Shown here: one piece after another, positions 1-11,125 of the stretch
Layout of the letters: each line of letters begins with the position of its first letter
Numbering within the stretch: the first letter of the stretch is position 1
NCBI RefSeq assembly: GCF_000003815.2
Contig: NC_049996.1
Location: forward strand, 13,196,419 to 13,260,418
DNA: 64,000 nucleotides
DNA from: Branchiostoma floridae
Lineage: Eukaryota; Chordata; Leptocardii; Amphioxiformes; Branchiostomatidae
Direction of reading: 5' to 3'
Notes under the pieces: model-generated
Seen by the model: the letters and a program-made list of their open reading frames with translations, nothing else
What the model was told of the DNA's origin: nothing
Databases searched by the model: none
Made by a program: the position numbers and the translations under genes

Positions 1-112
1 GTAAGGTTAGGCTTTGTTATGTTATGTTATTGTAGGTTAAGTTAGGTTTTGTTATGTTATGTTATGTTATTCTAGGCAAGGTTAGGTTGTGTTATGTTAT
101 GTACAGTCAGCC
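1..112. repeat. AT-rich simple repeat
   Basis: Short irregular units alternate between gttatgttat and aggttaggtt-like words. This is a low-complexity tandem repeat that runs off the window start. It resembles degenerate telomere-like words only superficially, since the unit changes constantly. Confidence 0.7.
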
Positions 113-1410
113 TTTTGTAAATTATAGTATTTCAAGATACGCTAAATGAACATGCATACATTTTTCACGTCAAGTTAGTGACTCAGGTTGACAAACGTTA
201 TATAATTAAGCATTGATAATTATAAGGTTGATTCACGCTTATTTCTACTAAATAGTGGTTGTTATTTCATCTTGTTAAGATTATCTTTAGTTATCTAACC
301 TTGGCATGCAAGTTAAGTAAATGTTTTTGTAGCTAATTTACCTTAAGGTTAAGGTCCGTAAACACTGACGACCCAACATACTAATATTTATTTATCTTAC
401 ATACATTTTTTTATGTTCCATATTTTGTTACTTACTTACTTTGTTATGCATAATTTTAGAAATAATCAAGGTGACAAGGTTGGTTTGTGGTCACGTCGTT
501 TGTTAATGGGGGGGGGGGTAATATTGTGTTAAAGAAGCTATAACCATAACCGAATAACTTAAACCAATATTGCATTATTTCTACTGATTAACATAATGTG
601 GTTGTGAAAATTTTGTCTTTTGCTAAGTGACACAGAAAGGAAAACCAATGAGCATCCTTCATCCATTCTTAAGTCCTACTTTCAAAGTTTTCTGGTAAAA
701 CACGCCTGCAGTTCAAAGGAACTTTCCTAGGGGTGATAGCCAGCGCCTTTTAAAATGGAATTAGACACCTGCTAGTCGAAATCAACACACACAAAGAGAG
801 AGAGAAAGAGAGATGGAGAGAGAGAGACTGAAAGAGAGACAGACTGTTAGATAACGTTTATATGTTCTAAGATAGCAGGGCTACATTCCGATAAGTCCAC
901 AGGTGTTCAACGTAACCCTATAAATAGCTTATCAACGCAACCGTAGCGCAGTGAAATGGAATGAACCGCAGTGCCCCTGTAAGCTGACGTCTGATAGGCT
1001 CAATTTCCCCTGACTCCCCAGTCGTTGAAGTTGAAAGCATATCGAGCACAACGGTCACACTGTCAATCAGGGCAGTGATACACCACCGATCCTGACTGTC
1101 TATCACGCAGTTCAACCAATGAAGGCATGGTAATTAGCGGTTTGACCAATGAGAGGGTGCCTTCATGAGGTAATGGGCGTGTCTACGGGGTCATTGAACC
1201 CAGGGATGAGTTGATACAATTGTTGTTAAATCATCCCAGTCAGCCACAATAAGAGGCTGTCTTAATGAAATAAGACTAAAACGTGGCTACTATTCCATCA
1301 AATGAGAGTTTGTCCAATATCTCTTAAAAAAAGCTACATAGTAACTATATCGACAAATGACGTTAGACTCACTTATTCTAGCTGCTAGCAACCTTACCCA
1401 AGAGAGTATA
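113..1410. other. No gene recognised; simple repeats only
   Basis: The stretch holds a G-run (about 509-518) and a GA-rich microsatellite (about 790-845). A 65-codon open frame on the minus strand at 918-1115 matches no family I know and has no clear splice context. I see no other structure. Confidence 0.5.
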
Positions 1411-1479
1411 CTTTATCTGTACAAATCCGCCATTTGTCCCTGCATGGACTACTGCTCTCATCTCGGGGTGCAACACCGT
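1411..1479 (+). pseudogene. LINE reverse transcriptase remnant (tiny)
   Basis: Frame 1411-1479 reads LYLYKSAICPCMDYCSHLG, the conserved block after the polymerase core of CR1/Jockey-like ORF2 proteins (typically Y-K-S-x-I-x-P-x-x-E-Y-C-S). Upstream codons (about 1378-1410) seem to continue in another frame, so it is frameshifted. It is a short dead fragment; the clade is not determinable. Confidence 0.5.
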
Positions 1480-1934
1480 TAAAAATGATAAAACTATTTA
1501 AAAATGACTTCCCGTGTAATGATTTATGTGGCCTTTTTATTACATACGACTATGGTTTTGTCCTGATAAGCAGGTTTATGATTGATATGTTTTATGAGAA
1601 TTAATAACCATGCACATACCAAACCTGTTAGCAATATTAGCGCCCGGTTACTGTCTGAAAAGGCATAAGAAAATATTTGACGTGTTTTCGGTAACACGAA
1701 CGGCCTAAGCAAAAACCTGTCCACCCTAGACTTCAAGTTGTCTGTTTGCATTGGCAAGGAACATGAACTTATCAATCTGAAGTGATGACAATGTTATAGA
1801 ATCCTTTTCCAACATGTTCTTCTCATCACTAATGGAATAGAAAATTGTACCTGTACAATGTATTCTGTGTACTACTAAGTTTAGAATTATATTAAAAGAA
1901 ACATGGTTAGACAGTTACTGTATTACGCCAAAAA
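1480..1934. other. No feature recognised
   Basis: AT-rich sequence without a convincing open frame, splice pair or repeat match inside the window. Confidence 0.4.
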
Positions 1935-2120
1935 GTAGTTAGTTACTCAAACAACTGGATATTGTTTTGGTATCGGTCAGACGTTTCATCTACTATCCAG
2001 TAGTTTTCGTCAGTGACACTGAAGAGATCTTGTTGGAGAGGGTTTATATATCCTAGCTGTGAATAGTAGTTAAAACGTCTGACCGTTTCCAAAACCATAT
2101 CCAGTTGCTTGCTTAACTAC
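1935..2120. mobile_element. MITE with ~50-bp terminal inverted repeats
   Basis: The left end (from gtagttagtt) and the reversed right end (to gcttaactac at 2120) match over about 50 bases, including the shared block cggtcagacgtt. The middle has no coding capacity. This is a small non-autonomous TIR element; superfamily unknown because no clean target duplication is visible. Confidence 0.7.
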
Positions 2121-2534
2121 TAGTGGCGTATCGTATTACCTGGATGTCTAACCTACATCGAAGTTACTGTACTTTTTTATGACCTCGGCTGGGATATAAA
2201 CAAAACAAAACAAGAAGAAAAGAATCCGTACCTTCAGACTCTTTTTTTCAGAGTTGCAACCAGAAACGCAACAATTTTCTCTGGGCCTAAACAGCGCAGT
2301 TATGATTGATTTTGTTACGCACAGATTAATCAATAGACATCATCTAGAAAATTGCTGTCTGATGATATATGGCGGACAAACTGTTGCGATAAAAAATCGT
2401 TTGCTGTCAAGAAAATCGATCTGTTCTATAATCATGCGTGCCAGGGAACGTTTGGAACTTGAACATGACAATGTACAGACCCTCACCAAGACGTATAGAT
2501 ATTGGAGTTCGAATGAAGACGTATTGGCCTTAAC
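2121..2534. other. No feature recognised
   Basis: Open frames exist on both strands but none resembles a known protein or has exon boundaries. Confidence 0.4.
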
Positions 2535-2875
2535 TTAAGCTAAAGGCACAACCCGCCGTACGTGCAAATACGTGCTGTCTACGCGCCAAATTGTTGGCAA
2601 TCTTTTGGGATCCGTAAGTGGTGAGTACCGCCTCCGTACGAACCCGTAGGGAATCCGACGGATTTTAGAGCACGCAGACACGCCGTCGAACTTTACGTGC
2701 AGGCAAAACTTTGTGTGCCATCGAGCTGCGGAATCATCCAAAATACGTGCCAGTAGGGGCGACGCGCCTGCCCTGTACAGCCTGAACGTTTTCAGAAATA
2801 CGTGGCAGACGTGCCCCCCCCCCCAAAAAAATACGGACAAATTGCACCTACGGTGGGTTGTGCCCTTAGCTTTAC
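2535..2875. mobile_element. Non-autonomous TIR element, family 1, copy A
   Basis: Ends are inverted copies of agctaagggcacaacccgcc and continue into cgtacgtgcaa, about 33 bases in all. The interior is rich in CGTACG-type words and holds a C8-A7-like homopolymer run. Copies B (3951-4230, opposite orientation) and C (20154-20491, same orientation) share the interior. Open frames over this stretch differ between copies and are not genes. Confidence 0.8.
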
Positions 2876-3185
2876 AAGGAATACGCAAAAGCAATCAATT
2901 GCTATTACTTTAGAAATTGCTCGAGTATTCACTTAGACAAAAATGCTTTCACCACTTTCTACTTGCGGAACGCTTTATCATATCTCCTTCTCATTATAAT
3001 ATTTATATCCGGGATCATTCATAGTGATGACATAAATGAAGGAAACCTTTTCGAACGCCCAAGATGTTTGGAAAGTTGAACAAAATGTGTAGCAGAGTAT
3101 GGTACACTAAACAATAGGTTCTTTACTTTTGTTCTTTTACAGCGTTTACTTGGCATTGACTTTGGTCATCTACATTTGCATCCGT
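2876..3185. repeat. Old interspersed repeat edge before gap
   Basis: Bases about 3108-3185 (acaataggttctttactttt...) match stretches near 26395, 32845, 53920 and 54835. They belong to a diverged dispersed family whose left part here runs into the assembly gap. The rest is unassigned. Confidence 0.45.
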
Positions 3186-3697
3186 NNNNNNNNNNNNNNN
3201 NNNNNNNNNNNNNNNNNNNNNNNNNNNNNNNNNNNNNNNNNNNNNNNNNNNNNNNNNNNNNNNNNNNNNNNNNNNNNNNNNNNNNNNNNNNNNNNNNNNN
3301 NNNNNNNNNNNNNNNNNNNNNNNNNNNNNNNNNNNNNNNNNNNNNNNNNNNNNNNNNNNNNNNNNNNNNNNNNNNNNNNNNNNNNNNNNNNNNNNNNNNN
3401 NNNNNNNNNNNNNNNNNNNNNNNNNNNNNNNNNNNNNNNNNNNNNNNNNNNNNNNNNNNNNNNNNNNNNNNNNNNNNNNNNNNNNNNNNNNNNNNNNNNN
3501 NNNNNNNNNNNNNNNNNNNNNNNNNNNNNNNNNNNNNNNNNNNNNNNNNNNNNNNNNNNNNNNNNNNNNNNNNNNNNNNNNNNNNNNNNNNNNNNNNNNN
3601 NNNNNNNNNNNNNNNNNNNNNNNNNNNNNNNNNNNNNNNNNNNNNNNNNNNNNNNNNNNNNNNNNNNNNNNNNNNNNNNNNNNNNNNNNNNNNNNNN
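3186..3697. other. Assembly gap (512 N)
   Basis: Run of N. Nothing can be inferred about its content; upstream exons of the gene at 6920 could lie here. Confidence 1.
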
Positions 3698-3849
3698 ATC
3701 ATCACTAGTTTGATAGGCTGGATTACGATAGATGTAATGAAACTTCGCATTGGAGTATGTAGCTGAGTCGTAACATATATGAGGATGAATGTTATAGTAA
3801 AAACTAATTTACGTATTCACGAATGTTCCCCATGAATCTGGTGTCGTTT

Positions 3850-3950
3850 TTCATTAATGGTTAAGGTGCTTGCCGAAAATCCAGATGGTTCCAATCCCCT
3901 AACATGCCACCGATGTTGTGTCCTGGAAAAGTCACTTTCCTCGACTTCCC
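3850..3950 (+). mobile_element. tRNA-derived SINE fragment (family 2)
   Basis: The stretch has a B-box-like ggttccaatccc followed by a body (gtgtcctggaaaagtcactttcctc) shared with copies at 17455, 48305 (reverse) and 62050. It ends at the left TIR of the family 1 element at 3951, which probably truncated it. Confidence 0.55.
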
Positions 3951-4230
3951 TAAATTTAAGGGCACAACCCGTCGTACGTGCAATTTTTCCGTACGTTTTT
4001 TTTTGGGGGGGGGGGCACATCCGCCACGTATTTCTATAAACGTTCAGGCTGTACAGGGCAGTCGCTTCATCCGTACTGGCACGTACGGGGGGCCAATCTG
4101 CAGCCCGATGGCACACAAAGTTTTGCCTGCACGTAAAGTTCTATGGCGTGACTGTGTGCTCCAAAATCCGTCGGATTCCCTACGAGTTCTTACGGAGGCT
4201 GTACTGTACGGCTTGTGCCATTAGCTTTAG
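3951..4230. mobile_element. Non-autonomous TIR element, family 1, copy B
   Basis: Inverted relative to copies A and C. It shares the T8-G11-like homopolymer junction near 4003-4015 and the interior words around the conserved ttttgcctgcacgtaaag. The right TIR (gcttgtgccattagcttta) is somewhat decayed. Confidence 0.75.
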
Positions 4231-5019
4231 TACGTGCATTTGTAACATATCTGTGAATTCCCGTACACATCGAAGCTAAAGATACCATGAATTCCCGGAA
4301 CAGTGGGTCACGCCCGAAATTTGCGCACGGCACTTTGCGCAGATTGCTCCGCTCCGATGGATTAGTCCGTCTGATTGTATTAAAAGATAGCGGCCATTAC
4401 TCCCCAGATCGTGCCGTCTCTTCATCCCAGGTGTGATTACGCCCAAATCGCCCCAGAAACCAGTCATCTTTTGAGAGATTTATTGGGGAATCGATGCACC
4501 ACCCGAAAGTAAATTATCCTTCAGACAACGTGAAAGCGACGTAGCCTGTTGGCTTGAGTGATCAGAGTCTAGTTAGTGGATATCCTGTTACTTAGCATCG
4601 CCCAAAGTAGCTTATGTTTGTCTGATGTAGTGGACGTGGCGTGATGAAAGAGATTAACGAAAGACCTATAAAACCGCTCTTGTACGTACATTAAGCCGAG
4701 GCCGGTATCAGACGTATACTAATGCCCGAATTGCACTAATCAGGTGGGCAATGAAATGGATTGTGCAGGCAAAACACATCTCCTTCACAGCCACTGAAAT
4801 TTTTCAAAACCCGGGACTTCTGGGTTCTAGGTCCAGTTATCACCATAACCGTTACGCCATCATGACGCCACTAAAAAAAAAGAAAACATTTCAATAAATT
4901 TAAAAGATTCAATAAGTCGTTATGTAAGTACATTTTCATTTTCATTACCATCATCATCGTCATTTTCTTTTTCTTTTTCTTTCTTTATTCGCAATTCTTA
5001 ATCCTGCCCACCTGCAAGT
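4231..5019. other. No gene recognised
   Basis: Unassigned sequence ending in a pyrimidine-rich tract (about 4960-4990) just before a gap. No repeat partner is seen in the window. Confidence 0.4.
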
Positions 5020-5119
5020 NNNNNNNNNNNNNNNNNNNNNNNNNNNNNNNNNNNNNNNNNNNNNNNNNNNNNNNNNNNNNNNNNNNNNNNNNNNNNNNNN
5101 NNNNNNNNNNNNNNNNNNN
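5020..5119. other. Assembly gap (100 N)
   Basis: Run of exactly 100 N, a conventional gap of unknown size. Confidence 1.
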
Positions 5120-5509
5120 GACTAGAGGATCACCTCTATTCTGGTGGTGTAGGTCAGAGGTCACTATTGCTTGCTCGTGTCACAGATATTGATGTCGTTA
5201 GGAGACAGGAAATTTTAATGACGGTCTGTCCCCTCACTAAGGGCAATTTTGACTAGTGCACATTGTACTGCAGCATAGGTGTCGCTGTTTACAGATGTGG
5301 TACCATGTTCTATTCAAGATGACCGCCAGGGCGGTCGCCATGGCTGTTTTATGACTGTTATATTGTTGTTCTTCACTTTTGTTCGTGGAATCGTGCTGTT
5401 GGCCATTTTTTTTCTATTTGTTTTCAGATAGTCGATGACAATGTGGTACTGCACTCAAGTTTGTTTTTTTTTTTGTATCGGATATTAACAGTGCCACATA
5501 CACGGTACA

Positions 5510-5700
5510 GACAGAAGGTAAAGGTAGTCTTTTACCTCCCCAACAGAAGTCAGGTACCCAGTTTTACACCTGGGTGAAGTCAGGAAGGTCGTGTAAAGTG
5601 CATTTCCCAAGGGCACAACGCCAAGGGCACGTCGGGGATCGAACTCAGGGCCTATAGATTTCGGACTCGAACGCTCCAGTTACGCCACGCCAAACGCAAC
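5510..5700 (-). mobile_element. tRNA-derived SINE, family 2 (reverse)
   Basis: Read on the minus strand, a tRNA-like head (about 5640-5700, B-box gttcgatccc) is followed by the family body ccttgggaaatgcactttac, then a region with acctgactt words. The same body occurs at 17455, 48305 and 62050. Pol III-type retroposon, no protein. Confidence 0.6.
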
Positions 5701-5749
5701 ATGTTTGACAATTTTTTTGCACAGTCATGTTTCCTCTAATCTAATTAGG

Positions 5750-6123
5750 GTGATTCTTATCCCAATAATCAAGAAACAAGCCTCAAACCCTCTTTCATGA
5801 ATAGCTATAGCCACGTTGCTATTTCTTGCCCAATTTTCAAGTTATTGGAATCGCTTCTTCTCAACCGCCTGGAGATGCATCTGACTTTCCCAGCGAATCA
5901 ATTTGGCTTGCGAACCCATCAAAACACATCATGTGTATTTTTGCTCCTAAGGAGATTATTTGCTACTTTAAGTCTTAAGAACCAAGGTTCTCCCGTTTTC
6001 GTCTGCTTCCTTGACATCTCTAAGGCTTTTGACAAGGTTAACCATTATGCATTGTTTCATGAACTGATTCATTTGAAAAAAAGTACCTGTTTTCTTACTG
6101 CATATCATTGTACATTATTGTAA
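5750..6123 (+). pseudogene. Non-LTR retrotransposon reverse transcriptase fragment
   Basis: Frame 5750-5797 reads VILIPIIKKQASNPLS and then stops. The next frame (from 5797) continues with NSYSHVAISCPIFKLLESLL, so a frameshift joins the two. Residue blocks are in RT order: IPIIKK, then the Y-x-x-V-A-I-S and K-L-L-E motif, then NQFGLRTHQ, then FLDISKAFDKVNH, which carries the first catalytic aspartate. The YADD box, endonuclease and 3' end are missing. The organisation fits a CR1/Jockey-type LINE ORF2. It is 5'- and 3'-truncated and dead. Confidence 0.85.
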
Positions 6124-6154
6124 AATATTCCTCAACGTTTGCTGGGGTACTACC

Positions 6155-6285
6155 GTCCGGAATGGCCCCGAATGTGGCACAAATTTTGCAAATACTTCAT
6201 TCCGGCTGGTTCTGCTTGATTCCTGCTACTAGTAATTCGGTTTCAGTGTGAAGACCCTATCAGGCAGAAGAGATGCTGCCACAGT
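6155..6285 (+). repeat. Dispersed repeat (copy 1 of 2 in window)
   Basis: The segment with ttttgcaaatacttcattcc and ggctggttctgcttgattcc recurs almost unchanged at about 57660-57775. It carries no coding frame; element type unknown. Confidence 0.7.
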
Positions 6286-6698
6286 GAGCCTAGTTCAGTG
6301 CCTAGAAATGGTCTATGGTTTCAATGTGAAGGCCCTTTTATCGTTGGTGGATAGGTGAGTTCCATCAGGAGTGACTTCAACTAGTTTTTCACGACATGCT
6401 CGGCAAAATCCCCCCACAGGGACGATGCGTACAGACAAGAAAAATAACTCTTCTCTATGATTAAGTCCCCCTGTAGTGGTTCCACATGTTTCATGGATCA
6501 CGTCTCGGGGCACTTTGCACAGGAGTAAATATATCATGATATCGACCGTGAATTTGTGAGACATCTTTATGTAATGTCTAGTTCATGTTAATCTTCGATT
6601 TTAGGCGCAGACTTGCTTCCGAATAAAGTTTACCCTAGCCTGTGTTTACACAATCTCTCGCTGGCTGGAGTTAATGACCAAGGTAGCGGAAATTTTAA
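6286..6698. other. Unrecognised stretch with a minus-strand open frame
   Basis: An 83-codon minus frame (6313-6564) contains a single C-x2-C pair (GFCRACREKL) and no other zinc-finger spacing. I could not tie it to a family or to splice sites. It may be a transposon-derived fragment. Confidence 0.3.
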
Positions 6699-6894
6699 TA
6701 CCCCCCCCCCCCTCACATTAGGCGAAAAATCGATCGGACGACGAGTCTGCGAGCTCTAAATTACGAGGAGACATGGCCCTCACGGGAAAGGGGAACTCTG
6801 CTATTTCTTCCTCCGCATGAGGGTCATGCCTCCTCGTAATTTAGAGCTCGCAGACTCGTCGTCCGATCGATTTTCACCTAATGTGAGGGGGGTA
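6699..6894. mobile_element. MITE with ~80-bp inverted repeats, abutting a PARG exon
   Basis: The left arm (6699-6778) and right arm (6820-6894) are near-perfect inverted copies, sharing for example atcgatcggacgacgagtct. Both ends lie at a TA. The loop of about 40 bases is unique. It ends 25 bases before the first PARG exon, inside the intron. Confidence 0.85.
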
Positions 6895-6919
6895 TAAAGA
6901 TGCTGCTGTTTTGTGGCAG

Positions 6920-6998
6920 GTGCTGAGCAGTACAGCTGCTACAAGGGGTATTCAGACACCTACAAGTGGGCAGGGGACTATCAGGACCAGACAACAAG
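6920..6998 (+). CDS. Poly(ADP-ribose) glycohydrolase, internal exon
   Basis: PARG hydrolyses the ribose-ribose bonds of poly(ADP-ribose) and so reverses PARP signalling in DNA repair. The exon is bounded by ttttgtggcag and aag/gtacaa. It has 79 bases, entering in phase 1 and leaving in phase 2. Its product begins (G)AEQYSCYKGYSDTYKW, matching the GAEQYS-x-Y-x-GY-x-x-TY-x-W segment in the C-terminal half of the PARG catalytic domain, after the macrodomain-like GGG...QEE core. The next two exons follow in the correct protein order. Upstream exons, including the QEE catalytic loop, are not visible and may be in gaps or left of the window. Confidence 0.92.
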
Positions 6999-7355
6999 GT
7001 ACAACTTCCATGAGTTATTATTTTCAACTGCTTTTTTGCTGGTATGTTTTTCGTTTTCTTCTTCTTTTACTTCTTCTTCTGCCATGAACCAATCAGAGCT
7101 TAGAACTGTGGGGACATCAGCATACATTTTATTAGCTTATACAGCAAATATAAACAAAGTATTATCTGTTACAGCAAAAATATAAACAAAATATTAGCTG
7201 TTACATCAAACAGTCATAGGTTTGCAATAGAAAAACCTGTATGATTCCAAATTTAGCAGTTATACTGATGGTTGAATATGGGTTGATGATTGAAAAAGAT
7301 TTGCCCTCTGAGATGCACTGAAGGTGAAGTTTGAAATTTTTCTGGTGAATTTCAG

Positions 7356-7464
7356 AGACACATGGGGCCGAAGGTGTACAGAGGTAGTAGCCATTGACGC
7401 CCTGAAGTACAGGACTTACACAGAACAGTGTAACCCTGGTATGGTGAAGAGAGAGCTGGATAAG
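7356..7464 (+). CDS. Poly(ADP-ribose) glycohydrolase, next exon
   Basis: The exon lies between gaatttcag and aag/gtcagg. Its 109 bases complete the Arg codon split by the previous intron. The product reads DTWGRRCTEVVAIDALKY and ends ...VKRELDK, equal to the family block R-D-x-W-x-R-R-x-T-E-I-V-A-I-D-A-L and R-E-L-N-K. The frame is open and conserved, with no damage, so this copy appears intact here. The intron of 357 bases (6999-7355) shows no recognisable insertion. Confidence 0.93.
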
Positions 7465-7690
7465 GTCAGGACATTCATTTGTTTGCTGTACAGAGTATAA
7501 CAATGGAGTTATTTCAAAAATAGTCATATGTTGCCTTCAGGTACATTACAACTTAACAACTAAAGCATTTGTTGTATTGAAGTTTAAGGAGTGATCCTCT
7601 AAGAACAATGATTTTTTTCTAGTTCCTTTTGACTTTTCATGTGTAACATTGTGATCCATTACAGAATGAAGTTGTTCCTTTTTGTTCCAG

Positions 7691-7726
7691 GCATTTTGTG
7701 GTTTCTACAGATCAGACGTGTTGCCT
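7691..7726 (+). CDS. Poly(ADP-ribose) glycohydrolase, exon running into gap
   Basis: After the acceptor tttttgttccag the frame reads AFCGFYRSDVLP, matching the PARG block (K)-A-Y-C-G-F that follows RELNK. The previous exon ends in phase 0, which fits. The exon is cut by the gap at 7727. The later conserved blocks (GNWGCG, GDSEL) are not found anywhere downstream in the window, so the gene's 3' end is in the gap, beyond a long intron, or lost. Confidence 0.9.
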
Positions 7727-7826
7727 NNNNNNNNNNNNNNNNNNNNNNNNNNNNNNNNNNNNNNNNNNNNNNNNNNNNNNNNNNNNNNNNNNNNNNNNNN
7801 NNNNNNNNNNNNNNNNNNNNNNNNNN
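7727..7826. other. Assembly gap (100 N)
   Basis: Run of 100 N directly inside a PARG exon or its following intron. Confidence 1.
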
Positions 7827-8770
7827 TCATTTGGTGTCTACTTTTTTAGTGAATCAAGATAGAAGTAGCAGCTATATAGTCCTGAAAATTATTAATAAAG
7901 CCAGATCAATATCGTTTTATGTACGATTTTTGAATGACTTTGTCTCACATTGAAACACATGATTGTGTATATCACATAATTTACTTATACAGCGCCCTTA
8001 ACTACATTTGAGCGGCTTTATATCAAACCAGGCTTACGTTAATCCTCAAGTTATATATTAACATAGAATCCACGTAAGTAGGTTTCTTTATTATTGCCCA
8101 TTAAGACATATATCAATGTAGTTTTATTGTAGCAATAGCTAAAGTTTTGATTTGAATTCTGTTTCTCTATCTAAGAGCTTACGAGTTTGAATATAATTCA
8201 TGTTGATTGACTTTAGCTCATAATTTGCACGGTATGATTATCAATGATTCTATTCTGGGCACGCGTGGCAGCGTTTTGAATCTTAATTTCACACCAAACT
8301 AAACAGGACGTCAAATTAATATTCTCCTAAGCAAAATTAGTGTTTGTTATAATTGTGTAATGAAAGAATATACTCCAAATGCACAGACTACTTATGCCTA
8401 ATAGTATATACAATGACCATCAAAATCTGAAAATTGCAAATGTAAAATACCGAATTACCATCGATTCAGTTGCCACAAACTACGAATTAATTCAGAAAGG
8501 CATTACCGAATTCTTCTAGTACGAACCGCCTGTCAGTTTTATGTTTCAAACTCGGTAAACTCTGAAGTGCACTTTACCGTAGATTACACTATGTATGTAT
8601 TTGATAGAAATATAGTCTATTTACTTATATAGAAAGTAGATTCCCTCCTTATCGGCATATGAGTAGCACTAAAAAGTTAATATGCCTTTTGCATTATCCT
8701 CTACATATGTCATATATAATGACCTCCTACAGAACGGAAGTGAGGGACAATTTTTAGTCTACCTATTCCA
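7827..8770. other. No gene recognised
   Basis: AT-rich non-coding sequence. No PARG exon is detectable here and no repeat partner is seen. Confidence 0.4.
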
Positions 8771-8771
8771 C

Positions 8772-9010
8772 CGGTGCAATGGCCGAGTTGGTAGTGTTCG
8801 CCTTGCATCCCGTAGGTCGTGGGTTCGATCCCCGGCCGAGTCAAAGACTTTTAAAAATGGTACATGCTGCTTTCTCTGCTTAGTACTTACTGAGGAAGAG
8901 TATGGAAGTTGAAGACACATTACTACCAACGAACCAGCCCCCTGCTGTAGTGGCTTGCACAAATGTGTGGCCCAAGGGCTACTCGAAATGGAGATTGGGC
9001 GCCATCCCTA
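8772..9010 (+). mobile_element. tRNA-headed SINE (family 1), uninterrupted copy
   Basis: The head has an A-box-like ggccgagttggtag and a B-box gggttcgatcccc (about 8780-8840) spaced as in a tRNA gene. The tRNA-unrelated body runs on through ggtacatgctgctttctctg. The same unit lies reversed at 37440-38130, where it is split by a hAT-type insertion. It is called a SINE because of the shared body, not a tRNA gene. Confidence 0.8.
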
Positions 9011-10812
9011 AGCATCTGCACAGATGTATCAGCAACTTTATTCCAGTCGGCGACCATTTCCGACAGTCAATCAATATCCAACATCGTATATCTTGTACTC
9101 CATGCCAGTATTACCGATCACGGAGAAAACACATTAAAGAAATGCACTGTAATACACGCTTATGAAATATGCATGTTCCTTTTAAGTAACCACCCAAGCA
9201 ATCGCTAGCTGGATCAGAAAATCCGTGCCATTTCTGAAATTCATTTCTTCACCATGTTGATAACAAATACCCGCTTTAAATCAAAATAGATCTACGTTTG
9301 GAGGCCATATGTATCCTTTAGTAATAAATCTATTTCAAAACAGAGCCGTTATGTTTTACATTTGTCTTTTCGGGTTTCTGGAAAACTATTGGCTGGTACT
9401 CACATATCCGTTACAAAAATATAATGGTTATCGAACTTAGAAAAGAAAGATTGATACAGTTACAGAAAAAATGCAGTCACTGAATGAAATATCATTAAGA
9501 ATCATTAAAATTCATCTATACCGTCTCAACTTATCCTATTTCAAAGTGCAACAAAAACGCCCCCTGTAGTTCCAATACAAGAGGGCCCATACGTATGCCA
9601 ATTCTTCTATAGCTAGAGCACAGGAGCTAACTATCGTGACGGTCCAAAATTGGGAATCGTGAAAATAGCTTTCTTAGAACACGAAATATGAAAATTGACA
9701 TTTTTAATTCATTAAAAAAATTTTTTAAGACATGACCAACATGTTTCTACAAGGTTCATGCAATCCATTAGCTTCTTGAAGTATGCTGCTAAGAAACATA
9801 CATACATGCATTCCCTCAGACTTTACCGAAGTCATAACCTTCTTGGTAAAGGTAAAAAAAAACTGCATTCACTTCCGATCGTTTTCGGCTTGGCGTATTT
9901 TCATATATCCCTTGAATATTTCTTGGCAAGTCTGTGCACCGGAAAGTGTAGCACTAATACGTGTAGGCTGTGTCGTACGTACGACCATAAAGCCGTCCAA
10001 TTTTCCTGAGCGCTTCAGTGTCGGCCGGGTGAATGTGGGGATTACACGATGTTCTTTTGCTCAATCGAGCAGGTGAAACATTGCCGTATTGATCCTACTC
10101 AGTATGAAGGCCGTAAAAGAGAAGTGTCCAACAAGCGTCCTTTGCAATTATGCATCATGTCTGCAGTTTTGAGTCGAAAGTTTTTAACCAACCCCCTCTA
10201 CATAAAAATTTCAGGCAAGCGCGAAAACGTCTACGTGCGAGCTCCATAAAAATAAATTGTATTCGTAACTAAAATAACTTAATATATTCCCTAAACAACG
10301 CCGTATAGATCCCACCAAATGAACGCAGTAAAAGAAAATTGTGCAACAAGCGTCCTTTGCAACAGGCGAGACAATGTGCTGGTTTGTTATAAAGTAGCAG
10401 TTGTATACTTTTTGGGTCGAAAGTTTTAGCCCCCTTCTACATAGATAATAAATCCCCTAAACAACAGAACACAGATAGATTACATAAATGAACAATACTA
10501 AAAATCATAACGATCTGTCAACATCTTCTTGTCTTTTCCTCTTTTAAAACTCTACAAAAATAGGCTCCTAGAATTTCAAAAAGCTAGTGGCCCAAACCTG
10601 TATTAACGTCTTACTCCAAAGAGCTATCAGCCAATAAAAAATCACGACCTTAGCTTGTTCAGAACGCGAGGTATCAAGAACGTTCCGTTGGAGTACCGCA
10701 GATGTAGTTTAAGGATAGAAAATGCAATCATTTTGAGGTCTCTTCAAGACTTGCAAATTTACCAAAAAATGAACACGATCCACTCAGGCATTCTCAATTC
10801 AAGCTGTTATGC
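9011..10812. other. No gene recognised; one diverged local duplication
   Basis: About 10083-10215 and 10301-10445 share aacaagcgtcctttgcaa, tcgaaagtttt and a (c)cccctctacata block. This indicates an old tandem duplication of roughly 215 bases. The rest is AT-rich with no supported exon. Confidence 0.45.
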
Positions 10813-10843
10813 TCACACACACACACACACACACACACACATA

Positions 10844-10925
<82 letters not shown>

Positions 10926-10992
10926 AACACACACACAAACACACACACATATAAATGTACACACACACACACACAAACACACACACATAAAT

Positions 10993-11033
<41 letters not shown>

Positions 11034-11038
11034 AATGT

Positions 11039-11082
<44 letters not shown>

Positions 11083-11125
11083 GTACACGCACACACACAC
11101 ACACACACATGCACACACACAAGAC
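10813..11125. repeat. (CA)n microsatellite with ordered interruptions
   Basis: About 300 bases of CA repeats are broken by ataaatttac or ataaatgtac at about 10842, 10882, 10951, 10987 and 11031. It is therefore a higher-order array, not a pure dinucleotide run. The frames across it are artefacts. Confidence 0.95.

Noticed and set aside
1-112. Telomere-like TTAGG repeat
   Set aside because: Units vary between gttatgttat and ggttaggttt with no sustained TTAGG or TTAGGG run; a simple repeat is sufficient.
3129-3766. Three long open frames across 3129-3766
   Set aside because: They run almost wholly through the 512-N gap, so the translation is meaningless.
8776-8845. A tRNA gene
   Set aside because: A- and B-boxes are present, but the unit continues into a body shared with 37440-38130 and no clean acceptor stem is formed. 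SINE preferred.
10813-11125. CRISPR-like repeat array (also 11518-11844, 16471-17060)
   Set aside because: Units are contiguous with no unique spacers; these are eukaryotic micro/minisatellites.
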